Assembly: GCA_017522105.1 (NCBI GenBank)
Contig: JAFXAA010000006.1
Span: 1-64,000 of the forward strand
Direction: 5' to 3'
Source of the DNA: Bacteroidales bacterium
Lineage (GTDB): Bacteria; Bacteroidota; Bacteroidia; Bacteroidales; P3
DNA length: 64,000 nucleotides
A program made the translations under genes and the position numbers. Positions 36,528 through 45,500 of the stretch are shown here, piece after piece. The notes beneath the pieces were generated by a model. The model was not told where the DNA came from, searched no databases, and was given only the letters and a program-made list of their open reading frames with translations. How positions within the stretch are numbered: the first letter of the stretch is position 1; each line of letters begins with the position of its first letter.

Positions 36528-37751
36528 ATGAAGCTCGAACAGCTCATCGCCGTGCGCTACCTCTTTGCCCGCCGCCAGAAGTCGGTGGTCAACATCATAT
36601 CGTGGATCTCCCTCATAGGCCTGCTGGTGAGCACCGCGGCCCTCATCGTAGTGCTCTCCGTCTACAACGGCATCGGCGAAATCACGCGCGGCCTCTTCGG
36701 TTCTTTCGACCCCGAGCTCGTCGTCGAGCCCGCCGAAGGCAAGACCTTCCGCACCTCGGACATAGACTACGGCGCCCTCTGCCGGGCCGACGGCGTGCAG
36801 CAGGTGGCACAGACCGTCTCCGAGACGGCATGGCTCACCTACGGCGAGCAGCAGGCCATCGTCACCCTCCGCGGCGTCGACGAGGCCTACCGCAGCGTCA
36901 GCGGCCTCGACACCATGCTCCACGACGGCTCCTACGCCCTCACCATCGGCGACGCTCCGGCGCTCATCGTCGGCGGCGAAATATACTACAACCTCGGCAT
37001 GCGCCTCCTCTCCAACCGCCCGGCGGCGGTCCACATCCCCAAACGCGGCACCACGGCCTTGGGCTACACCATGGACCAGGCCTTCAACATAGGCTACGCC
37101 CACCCCACGGCATGCTTCTTCATCCAGCAGGACATCGACCGCCGCTATGTGGTGACGCACATCGACTTCGTGCGGCAACTGATGGACTATGCCCCCGACG
37201 AGGTCACAGCCCTTGCCGTCAAGCTGCGCCCCGGCGCCGACCCGCAAAAGGTAAAGCAAGCCCTCAACTCAAAACTCAAAACTCAAAACTCAAAACTCAT
37301 AATAAAAGACCGCTACGACCAGCAGCCGCTGTACTTCAAAATATTCCGCACGGAGCGCCTCGGCATCTACCTCATCCTCTCGCTCATCGTGCTCATCTCC
37401 ACCCTCAGCCTCGCCGCCTCGCTGTCGCTGCTCATCATCAACAAGCGCGCCGACGTGTTCACCCTGCGCTCCATGGGCATGACCGTGCGGCAGGTGCGGC
37501 GCGCCTTCTTCACCGAAGGGCTGCTCATCTGCCTCGTCGCCGTCGTGGCGGGCCTGCTGCTGGGCTTCGCTGTGTGCTTCCTGCAGCAGCAGTTCGGCAT
37601 CGTGCGCATGGGCGACGGCAACTTCGTCGTCAGCGCCTTCCCCGTAGCCATGCGCGCCGTCGACTTCCTCTACACCTTCCTTCTCGTCATGGTCCTCAGC
37701 GGCGGCGCGATGGCCCTCACCGTCCACCGCCGCGGCGCCATAGCGGCCTGA
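36528..37751 (+). CDS. LolC/LolE-type ABC transporter permease (FtsX family)
   Basis: 407 residues. An N-terminal amphipathic/TM segment (residues 8-45) carries the LolC-like FARRQKSVVNIISWISLIG. A large periplasmic domain (46-265) is followed by three TM helices (about 275-300, 325-352, 372-395) of the FtsX domain. It is likely part of a lipoprotein-release complex that moves lipoproteins towards the outer membrane; the ATPase is not in this window. Five heptads (37266-37300) are translated as LNSKLKTQNSKLI at the end of the periplasmic domain. Confidence 0.87.
   Translation: MKLEQLIAVRYLFARRQKSVVNIISWISLIGLLVSTAALIVVLSVYNGIGEITRGLFGSFDPELVVEPAEGKTFRTSDIDYGALCRADGVQQVAQTVSETAWLTYGEQQAIVTLRGVDEAYRSVSGLDTMLHDGSYALTIGDAPALIVGGEIYYNLGMRLLSNRPAAVHIPKRGTTALGYTMDQAFNIGYAHPTACFFIQQDIDRRYVVTHIDFVRQLMDYAPDEVTALAVKLRPGADPQKVKQALNSKLKTQNSKLIIKDRYDQQPLYFKIFRTERLGIYLILSLIVLISTLSLAASLSLLIINKRADVFTLRSMGMTVRQVRRAFFTEGLLICLVAVVAGLLLGFAVCFLQQQFGIVRMGDGNFVVSAFPVAMRAVDFLYTFLLVMVLSGGAMALTVHRRGAIAA
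37266..37300. repeat. In-gene heptanucleotide repeat in the permease gene
   Basis: Four exact AACTCAA units and one AACTCAT, read in frame as NSKLKTQNSKL around residues 247-258. The heptad type is unlike the CTCCACT family. Confidence 0.92.
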
Positions 37752-37785
37752 CCCACCACACCGCAGATATCCTCCGCGCCGACGG

Positions 37786-37804
37786 GGACCCCGCCGGGGT
37801 TCCA
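37786..37804. repeat. Dispersed hairpin repeat copy
   Basis: ACCCC (37788-37792) pairs with GGGGT (37796-37800), next to GTTCCATAG, the flank seen with the copies at 207-326. It lies 35 nt past the permease stop. Confidence 0.55.
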
Positions 37805-37837
37805 TAGCCTGTTTCCTCCTCTCCCCCACCGCACCCC

Positions 37838-37950
37838 TACGGCACTTCTTCAGTAGTTCTTCAGTAGTTCTTCAGTCAAAACCGTTAAACAACTGAAGAA
37901 CTACTGAAGAACTACTGAAGAAATGCCGTAGGGGCTCCGTAGAGGCACCG
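37838..37950. repeat. 11-nt phased opposed-arm element (CAGTAGTTCTT type) with mixed centre
   Basis: Left arm units CGGCACTTCTT and CAGTAGTTCTT; right arm AAGAACTACTG units, then AAGAAATGCCG, TAGGGGCTCCG and TAGAGGCACCG. The central stretch contains AACCGTTAAACAAC, taken from the other 11-mer type (6921 element). It occupies most of the gap between the permease and cysS genes; the rest holds the cysS promoter. Confidence 0.9.
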
Positions 37951-38016
37951 GAGGATTGGCGGGGCGCAAAGGGACACTTTTTATCATTGGCGGGCACGCA
38001 TGTCATTTTTTTTGCG

Positions 38017-38024
38017 TACCTTTG
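38017..38024 (+). promoter_or_regulatory. cysS -7 box
   Basis: TACCTTTG matches TAnnTTTG and lies 21 nt before the cysS ATG at 38046. No clear -33 box. Confidence 0.6.
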
Positions 38025-38045
38025 CACTTCACAATACAAAGCATC

Positions 38046-39539
38046 ATGGAACAGCAACTGTTGATATACAATACGTTGAGCCGCCAGAAGGAGCTCTTCC
38101 GCCCTATTAACGAGGGCCACGTGGGCATGTACGTCTGCGGCCCGACGGTCTACGGCGACGCCCACCTGGGCCACGCCCGCCCCGCCATCACCTTCGACAT
38201 CGTCTTCCGCTACCTGCAGCATCTGGGCTACAAGGTGCGCTACGTGCGCAACATCACCGACGTGGGCCACCTGGAGCACGACGCCGACGAGGGTGAGGAC
38301 AAGATAGCCAAGAAGGCCCGTCTGGAGCAGCTGGAGCCCATGGAGGTGGCGCAGTACTACACCAACCGCTACCACGCAGCCATGGAGCGCCTGGGCGTGC
38401 TGCCCCCGAGCATAGAGCCCCACGCCAGCGGCCACATCATTGAGCAGATAGCCCTCGTGCAGCAGATACTCGACGCCGGCTACGCCTACGTCAGCAACGG
38501 CTCGGTGTACTTCGACGTGCGCAAATACCAGGAGCAGACCCACAAATACGGACGCCTCAGCGGCCGCGTCATAGAGGAGATGCTCGCCACCACCCGCGAA
38601 CTCGACGGCCAGGAGGAGAAGCGCTTCCCCGGCGACTTCGCCCTGTGGAAGAAAGCCTCGCCGGAGCACATCATGCGCTGGCCCTCGCCCTGGAGCGACG
38701 GCTTCCCCGGCTGGCATGCCGAGTGCACCGCCATGGGCGCCAAATACCTCGGCTCGCCCTTCGACATACACGGCGGCGGCATGGACCTCGTCTTCCCGCA
38801 CCACGAGAGCGAAATAGCGCAGTGCGAAGCCTCCACCGGCCACGCCCCCTGCCGCTACTGGATGCACAACAACATGATCACCATCAACGGGCAGAAGATG
38901 GGCAAGAGCCTGGGCAACTTCATCACCCTCGGCGAGTTCTTCGCCGGCAGCCACAAGGACAAGGACGGCAAGGAGATGCTGGCGCAGGCCTACAGCCCCA
39001 TGACCATCCGCTTCTTCATCCTCCAGGCCCACTACCGCAGCACCGTCGACTTCGGCAACGAAGCCCTGCAGGCCTCCGAGAAAGGCTTCGCCAAGCTCCT
39101 CGAAGCCTACAAGACCCTCGGCAGGGTCGCCGCCAACGCCGCAGCCGAGGCCAACCCCGAAGTGGCAGCCCTCCGACAGAAGTGCTACGACGCCATGAAC
39201 GACGACTTCAACACGCCCATCGTCATCAGCCACCTCTTCGAGGCCGCGCGCATCATCAACTCCGCCGCCGACGGCAAGCTCAAGCTCCGCCAGGCCGACA
39301 TCGACGAGCTGCGCCAGGTCTTCGACACCTTCCTCTTCGACATCCTCGGCATGCGCGACGAAACCTCCGAAGGCGGCAACGGCCAGCTGGTGGACAGCCT
39401 GATGCACATCATACTCGACATCCGCGCCACCGCCAAGGCCAACAAAGACTGGGCCACCAGCGACAAGATACGCGACGCCCTCGCCGCCGCCGGCGTCACC
39501 GTCAAGGACGGCAAGGACGGCGCCACGTGGCAGTTATAA
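38046..39539 (+). CDS. cysS: Cysteinyl-tRNA synthetase
   Basis: 497 residues from the ATG at 38046 ([16 protein letters not shown]). A class I synthetase: HIGH-like motif in [11 protein letters not shown], the zinc-site Cys in [21 protein letters not shown] and the [11 protein letters not shown] block, and KMSKS-like motif in [13 protein letters not shown]-terminal DALR-type domain follows. Length is slightly above the E. coli enzyme. It heads a rightward run with the membrane protein, porin-like protein and PHP gene. Confidence 0.97.
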   Translation: MEQQLLIYNTLSRQKELFRPINEGHVGMYVCGPTVYGDAHLGHARPAITFDIVFRYLQHLGYKVRYVRNITDVGHLEHDADEGEDKIAKKARLEQLEPMEVAQYYTNRYHAAMERLGVLPPSIEPHASGHIIEQIALVQQILDAGYAYVSNGSVYFDVRKYQEQTHKYGRLSGRVIEEMLATTRELDGQEEKRFPGDFALWKKASPEHIMRWPSPWSDGFPGWHAECTAMGAKYLGSPFDIHGGGMDLVFPHHESEIAQCEASTGHAPCRYWMHNNMITINGQKMGKSLGNFITLGEFFAGSHKDKDGKEMLAQAYSPMTIRFFILQAHYRSTVDFGNEALQASEKGFAKLLEAYKTLGRVAANAAAEANPEVAALRQKCYDAMNDDFNTPIVISHLFEAARIINSAADGKLKLRQADIDELRQVFDTFLFDILGMRDETSEGGNGQLVDSLMHIILDIRATAKANKDWATSDKIRDALAAAGVTVKDGKDGATWQL

Positions 39540-39565
39540 ATCCATGAGTTAAAAAGTAAAGAGTT

Positions 39566-40252
39566 ATGAAAAAAGCAGACTGGATACTCATCCTTTGCGT
39601 CATCATAGTGCTGACGCCGTTCTTCATACCGGCGACGGGGTTCTTCGCGTGGTTCACTGCTGCCACGACGGCGCACCCCTACACCATGGCCTTCTTCAAG
39701 TTCGCCATACTGGCCACCTTGGGCGAAATGCTGGCCCTGCGCATCCGCGAAGGCGTATACAACAAGCCGGGCTTCGGCATCATGCCCCGCATGATGGTGT
39801 GGGGCTTCCTCGGCATGTGCATCGCCATGGCCATGGTCATCTTCAAGACCGGCGTGCCGGCCTTCCTCGGCTCGCTGGGCTGGACGAGCGCCGCCGCTGT
39901 GTTTGCCGCCCCGACCTTCTCCTGGGGCAAGCTGGGCGTGGCCTTCGCCGTCAGCGTGCTTATGAACAGCATCTTTGCACCGGTGATGATGACCTTCCAC
40001 AAGTGCACCGACATACACATCACCGACAACGGCGGCACCGTGGCAGGTCTCCTCAAGCCCATGAAGATGCGCGAGATCTTCGCCCACAAGGTGAACTGGG
40101 ACATGCAGTGGAACTTCGTCATCAAGAAGACCATCCCCCTCTTCTGGTTCCCGGCGCACACCATCACCTTCATCCTGCCCCCGACGTTCCAGGTGCTCTT
40201 CGCCGCCCTGCTGGGCGTGGCGCTGGGCCTGATACTTGCCATCAAGAAATGA
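39566..40252 (+). CDS. Integral membrane protein, Mpv17/PMP22-like
   Basis: 228 residues with about five hydrophobic segments (8-30, 38-58, 78-98, 125-145, 195-225). The C-terminal block (WNFVIKKTIPLFWFPAHTIT then LFAALLGVALG) resembles the NF..VP..R..F signature of the eukaryotic Mpv17/PMP22 family, and similar Bacteroidota proteins carry that label. The function is unknown. The upstream gap after cysS is made of degenerate heptads. The stop overlaps the next start (ATGA). Confidence 0.6.
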   Translation: MKKADWILILCVIIVLTPFFIPATGFFAWFTAATTAHPYTMAFFKFAILATLGEMLALRIREGVYNKPGFGIMPRMMVWGFLGMCIAMAMVIFKTGVPAFLGSLGWTSAAAVFAAPTFSWGKLGVAFAVSVLMNSIFAPVMMTFHKCTDIHITDNGGTVAGLLKPMKMREIFAHKVNWDMQWNFVIKKTIPLFWFPAHTITFILPPTFQVLFAALLGVALGLILAIKK

Positions 40253-41433
40253 AGAAGCTCTTAATAGGTTTAGTGGGCTTAATGGGTTTAATGGGTTCCT
40301 TGAGAGCCCAAGGGCCCTTCAGCCTGGAGTGGCACGGCTTCGTCAACCCGCACTACTACGCCGACAGCCGCTCGGTGGTGGGCGGGCGCGAGGACATGAT
40401 GCTCTTCTACCCCAAGCCCATCGTCAAGGACAGCCTGGGCCGCGACATCAACGACGGCTGGCAGGCCAACATGCTGGCCATCACCGCCCGACTGGGACTC
40501 ACTGTCGAAGGCCCAGAGATGCTTGGAGCCAACACTATGGCATATATCGAAGGCGACTTCACCGGCAGCACCAACGCCGCCATCAACAACCTGCGCCTGC
40601 GCCACGCCTACATCGACCTGCAGTGGGAGCACCACCGCCTGGTGGCCGGCCAGTACTGGTACCCGATGGTCATCCACGAGATTATGCCCATGACCAACCC
40701 TCTGAATATGGGAGCCCCCTTCCATTGCTATGCCCGCCAGCCGCAGGTGCGCTACGAGTATCACCTCCTTGGCCTTGAAGCTGTGGCGGCCGCCTCATGG
40801 CAACTCGACAACATGAGCCAGGGCCTCCTCAACGGCGTTCCCGCCAGCAGCACCCTCTTCGCGCGACACAGCCTGGTGCCCGAGCTCAACCTGCAGCTGC
40901 ACTACTACCTCGGCAAGCACTTCTTCTTCGGCGCTGCCGTCAACCTGAAGACCATCCAGCCGCAGGTGGCGACAGTAGACACCGTGTTGCAGCACACAGG
41001 ACGGCACAGTTCGTTCAGCTGGAGCCTCTTCGGCCGCTACAGCGGCCCGGGCTTCACCGTCAAGGCGCAGGCCCTGTTCAATAACAGCCTCTACGAGGGC
41101 TGCTCGCTGGGCGGCTACTTGATGCTGGCCGACAGCTCGTTCCGGGACTGGCACTTCAACACCGTGTGGCTCGACATTGAGCGCAGTACCGGCCACTGGC
41201 GTCCCGGCCTCTTCCTCGGCTACGCCAAGAACCTCGACCACGGCAACACGGACTTCGTCCACTGTTTCGGCCGCGGCCACGACCTTGAATACCTCTGGCG
41301 CATCCAGCCCCGCCTCACCTACAAGACCCTCACCGGCCTCGACTTCACCGCCGAAGCCGAATACACCCATGCCGGCTACAAGGAGCCCGTGGGCAACCTG
41401 CGCCTGTCCCTGAGCATCGTCTATGCTTTCTAA
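40249..41433 (+). CDS. Porin-like outer-membrane protein
   Basis: 394 residues. A hydrophobic signal peptide (MKKLLIGLVGLMGLMGSLRA) is encoded largely by four 9-nt repeats (40267-40302). The mature sequence has many alternating short strands, is rich in aromatic girdle residues and ends in Phe (LSLSIVYAF), the classic Bam signal. It therefore looks like a 16-18-strand porin-type barrel. The substrate is unknown. The end overlaps the PHP phosphatase start by 11 bp. Confidence 0.75.
   Translation: MKKLLIGLVGLMGLMGSLRAQGPFSLEWHGFVNPHYYADSRSVVGGREDMMLFYPKPIVKDSLGRDINDGWQANMLAITARLGLTVEGPEMLGANTMAYIEGDFTGSTNAAINNLRLRHAYIDLQWEHHRLVAGQYWYPMVIHEIMPMTNPLNMGAPFHCYARQPQVRYEYHLLGLEAVAAASWQLDNMSQGLLNGVPASSTLFARHSLVPELNLQLHYYLGKHFFFGAAVNLKTIQPQVATVDTVLQHTGRHSSFSWSLFGRYSGPGFTVKAQALFNNSLYEGCSLGGYLMLADSSFRDWHFNTVWLDIERSTGHWRPGLFLGYAKNLDHGNTDFVHCFGRGHDLEYLWRIQPRLTYKTLTGLDFTAEAEYTHAGYKEPVGNLRLSLSIVYAF
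40267..40302. repeat. 9-nt tandem repeat forming a signal peptide core
   Basis: GGTTTAGTG, GGCTTAATG, GGTTTAATG and GGTTCCTTG are four 9-mers read in frame as GLVGLMGLMGSL, the hydrophobic core of the porin-like signal peptide. Confidence 0.85.
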
Positions 41434-42247
41434 CTTCCACACACACTCATGCTACTGTGACGGCAAGGCCACGCCGCGCGAGATGGTCGACTTCGCCGTC
41501 GGCCACGGCTTCAAAGCCCTCGGCTTCAGCGGCCACTCTCCCCTGCCCTTTGACAACACATTCTCCATCACCGACTACGACGGCTACTGCCGCGAGGTGC
41601 GCGCCCTGCAGGAAAAGTACAAGGACCGCATCGAGATAAGCCTCGGCCTGGAGTTCGACTATGTGCCCGGCATGCTCGAAGACTTCACCCCCCTGACAGA
41701 GCAGGGCGGGCTGGACTACACCATAGGCAGCGTGCACCTCGTACCTGTACCGGGAGTGACACCACAGGGGGCCGACGACCTATGGTTCATCGACGGCCCC
41801 AGGTGGGAGCGCTACGACGAAGGCCTGCAGCGCCTCTTCGGTGGCGACATACGGCGCGGGGTGACGGCTTACTTCCGCCAGCAGAACGCCATGCTGGAGA
41901 AGAACCGCCCCACCATCCTCGGCCACCCCGACAAGATAGCCATGCACAACCGCAGCCGCTACTTCGCGGAAGACGAGCCGTGGTACGAAGAGCTGGCCCT
42001 GGAGACCCTCGCGCTGGCCCATGAGCTGGACGTCATCGTCGAAGTCAACACCCGCGGCATCTACAAAGGGCGCCACCCCGACTACTACCCCTCGCGCCGC
42101 CTGCTGCAGCAGATGAAGCAGTGGCGCCTGCCCGTCATCGTCAGCACCGACGCCCATGCGCCGGAGGACCTGCCGCGCACCGAAGGCGCCTGCGAATACC
42201 TCCGCGCCATCCAATACCCCGAAGTGCTCACCCACTGGCGCCGGTAG
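41423..42247 (+). CDS. hisK: PHP-family histidinol-phosphatase
   Basis: 274 residues of the PHP (polymerase and histidinol phosphatase) fold, expected to dephosphorylate histidinol phosphate in histidine synthesis. Metal ligands: FHTHSCYCDG near the N-terminus, GLEFDYV, GSVHLV, ILGHPDK, and the C-terminal STDAHAPED. It is not near other his genes, so another phosphoester substrate is possible. It overlaps the porin-like gene by 11 bp. Confidence 0.87.
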   Translation: MLSNFHTHSCYCDGKATPREMVDFAVGHGFKALGFSGHSPLPFDNTFSITDYDGYCREVRALQEKYKDRIEISLGLEFDYVPGMLEDFTPLTEQGGLDYTIGSVHLVPVPGVTPQGADDLWFIDGPRWERYDEGLQRLFGGDIRRGVTAYFRQQNAMLEKNRPTILGHPDKIAMHNRSRYFAEDEPWYEELALETLALAHELDVIVEVNTRGIYKGRHPDYYPSRRLLQQMKQWRLPVIVSTDAHAPEDLPRTEGACEYLRAIQYPEVLTHWRR

Positions 42248-42264
42248 CCACCTGCGCCGTATCC

Positions 42265-42385
42265 GCCACGGTTGTTTAACGGTTGTTCTACGGTTGTTTA
42301 ACGGTTAAAACCGTAGAACAACCGTTAAACAACCGTAGAACAACCGTAGAACAGCCGTACAGGAGCCGTACAGAAACGGTACCTG
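42265..42385. repeat. 11-nt phased opposed-arm element
   Basis: Left units ACGGTTGTTTA, ACGGTTGTTCT, ACGGTTGTTTA; a centre ACGGTTAAAACCGT; right units AGAACAACCGT, TAAACAACCGT, AGAACAACCGT, AGAACAGCCGT; then ACAGGAGCCGT and ACAGAAACGGT. It is nearly the same as the element at 6921. It starts 18 nt past the phosphatase stop. Confidence 0.9.
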
Positions 42386-42443
42386 TCACGGAGCATAGAA
42401 GTGTTAAAAAAAGAGGAATCGCGCACAATATAAAAAAAAAGCG

Positions 42444-42451
42444 TATTTTTG
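42444..42451 (+). promoter_or_regulatory. -7 box for the repeat-domain T9SS protein
   Basis: TATTTTTG matches TAnnTTTG, giving a leader of about 63 nt before the ATG at 42519. The leader is A-rich with no strong hairpin. Confidence 0.6.
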
Positions 42452-42518
42452 CACTGTCGCAAAATACGGCATACAACAGCAGAAAACAGTAAAAAACAAT
42501 AATTTAAACAACAACAAC

Positions 42519-45500
42519 ATGAAAAAAGCATTATTCACTTTGGCGCTTGCAGCCATGATGCTGCCTTTGAGCGCCCAGATCACAAGCTTCCCGTGGACGG
42601 AAGACTTTGAGAACGGCACGGCCTTGCCGACCGGCTTCAGCATCATCGACAACGACGGTGACGGCTACAACTGGGATTATGTCTACTACACCAGCTCCGC
42701 CATGGGCAACAACGGCAGCACGGGCTTCATGTCCTCCGCATCGTACATCAACAACGTTGGCGCCCTTACGCCCGACAACTGGCTCATCCTCCCTGCTTTC
42801 ACCCTTCCGGCAGGCAGCGATTTCGACCTGAGCTGGTACGCCTTGGGCTACGACAACTCCAGCTACTATATGGAGAACTACAGCGTGTACGTGAGCACAA
42901 CGGGCAACACCGTCAGCGACTTCACCGGCACCACCCCCGTGTACACCGGCACCACCAGCCAGACTTACACCAAATACACTGCCAACCTTTCCAGCTATGC
43001 CGGTCAGACCATCTATGTGGCCTTCCGTCACCACAATACCACCGACATGTATCAGCTCCATCTCGACGACCTGCGCATCGGCGCCCAGGGAGCCCCTGAG
43101 ATCAACATCAGCGCCCCGGCCCTCGTGAAAATCAACGAGCCCGCCATCTTCACCATCAACGGCGCGGCCACCAGCTACGGCTGGTATGTGGACGGCGTGC
43201 AGCAGAGCGAGACCAGCACCACGCTGACCCACACCTTCACCACCGCCGGCCAGCACACTGTCGTGGCCCAAGCAACCAACGCCATCGGCACCGCATACGA
43301 CACTGTCACCATTGACGCCATCGACTGCGGCAACATAGCCCTGCCCTACGCTCCCGACTTCAGCGCCAGCCTCGGCTGCTGGGACACCGCAGGTGCCACC
43401 CTCTACGGCTACAACTGGATGCCCACCAGCGAGGCAGGCCTCGCCTACGGCCAGGTGCTCTCCTTCGCCCGCGTATACCAGAACAACCAGTGGTATGACA
43501 TCTCCACCGACAGCTGGCTCATCAGCCCGGCCATCACCATGCCCGCCACCGGCAGCTACGAGATCTACTGGAAGGCCCGCCCCTTCACCGGCCAGTTCCC
43601 CGCCGAGCACTATAGCGTCTACGTCATCAGCGGCGCCAACTTCGCCGACACCATCTCGGTCTACACCACCACCCTCGCCAGCAACGACACCAACTGGACC
43701 GTCAACGCCATCGCAGTGCCCTCCACCGTCAGCGGCGACTTCAAGGTAGCCTTCCGCCACCACAACACCAACACCAACAGCTACGTGCTCATCCTCGACG
43801 AGATAGAGGTGCGCGCCCAGGGCGCCCCCGTGCTCACCCTGGCAGGCCCCACCATCGCCCAGAACAACACCGCCGTCACCTACAGCGCCTCGACCAACGT
43901 CAACACCCTGGCATGGTACATTGACGGCGTGCAGCAGAGCGAGACCGGCACCAGCTTCACCCACACCTTCACCGCCGCCGGCACCTACACCGTCAAGGCC
44001 GTGGCCACCAGCACCACCGGCCAGAGCATTGCCGACAGCGTGGTGACAACCATCTACAGCTGCGACCCCATCAGCACCTTCCCCTTCACCGAGGACTTCG
44101 AGAACGGCCTCAACAACTGCTGGGGCATGATCAGCATGGACGCTGCCAACGACAATGAGTTTGGCACCTACGCCGACGCCACCGCCCACAGCGGTGCCAA
44201 CGACTTCCGCTTCAGCAGCTACAGCCGCGCCGCCACCACTGGCGACTACAACCAGTACCTCATCACCCCGGAGCTTGTCCTGGACGCCAACAACACCTAC
44301 GACCTCAAGTTCTGGTACAAGGCCCAGCGCGCCACCGACACCTTCTACGTGAAGACCTCCACCACCGGCAACGCCGTCAGCGACTTCACCAACGTGCTGG
44401 CCAGCTACACCAACCCCGCCACCGCATGGACTGAGGTTGTCCTCACGCTGCCCGCCGCCACCAAATATGTGGCCATCAACTACAACGCCAACTACCAGTA
44501 CCGCCTCTATGTCGACGACCTCTATATCGGCGCCCCCACGACTCCCTCTGTGAGCCTTGAAGGCCCCGCCACCATCAAGGCCGGCAACACCGCCCGTTAT
44601 GTGGCCTCTGGCACCACCCAGACCTTCAGCTGGACGGTTGACGGCGTCGCTTCCAGCGAGACCGGCAACGTGCTGACCACATCCTTCGCCACCGCCGGCA
44701 ACCACACCGTCATCGTCGGCGCCACCAACGCCGTCGGCACCAGCTACGACACCGTCGTCACCGACGTCTTCCTCTGCCCCGCCGAGAGCCTGCCCTTCAC
44801 CGCCGACTTCACCAACGGCTTCGGCTGCTGGGACACCGTCAGCACCACCGGCACACGCTGGAACCTCGCCGATGAGGTGGGAGCCAACAACTGCCAGCTC
44901 GTCTCCCTCTCCGCACAGCAGAGCTTCTTCGGCATGATGGACCTCGGCCAGGACAACTGGATTATCAGCAACGAGATCGCCATGGCCGCCGGCAACTATG
45001 AAATCAGCTGGCGTCCCATCGCCTTCGGCGCCCCCAACTATCCCTCCGACCACTACAGCGTCTACGTCATCAGCGGCACCAGCTTTGCTGACACCGCCAT
45101 GGTCTTCAGCGAGACCCTCACCGCCGGCGACACCACCCTTGCCGAGCGCGTGGCCGCCATCCCCGCTGCCGTCACCGGCAACGTCACCGGCAACTTCAAG
45201 ATCGCTTTCCGCCACCACGACTGCACCGGCGGCTACGCCCTTGGCCTCGACAGCATCAAGGTGCGCACGCTGAGCGCCCCCACCAGCGTCAGCATCCAGG
45301 GCCCCTCAGCGGTCATGGCTGGCGCCAGCGCCACCTTCACCGCCATCTGCCCCAACGCCACCAGCTACAGCTGGACGGTTGACGGCACGGCTGTCAACGA
45401 GACCAGCAACGTTCTGACCACCACCTTCACCGCCACCGGCGACCACACCATCAGCGTGACCGCCACCAACAGCGTAGGCACCAGCGCCCCCGCCACCCAC

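Noticed and set aside
37838..37950. Opposed-arm elements as simple intrinsic terminators
   Set aside because: No T-run follows, and two copies (6921, 62829) lie between divergent starts where no transcript ends.
42531..45218. 895-codon antisense open frame opposite the repeat-domain T9SS gene
   Set aside because: Composition is Gly/Val/Ala low-complexity, as expected for the complement of Thr/Ala/Asn-rich codons; no domain is recognisable.
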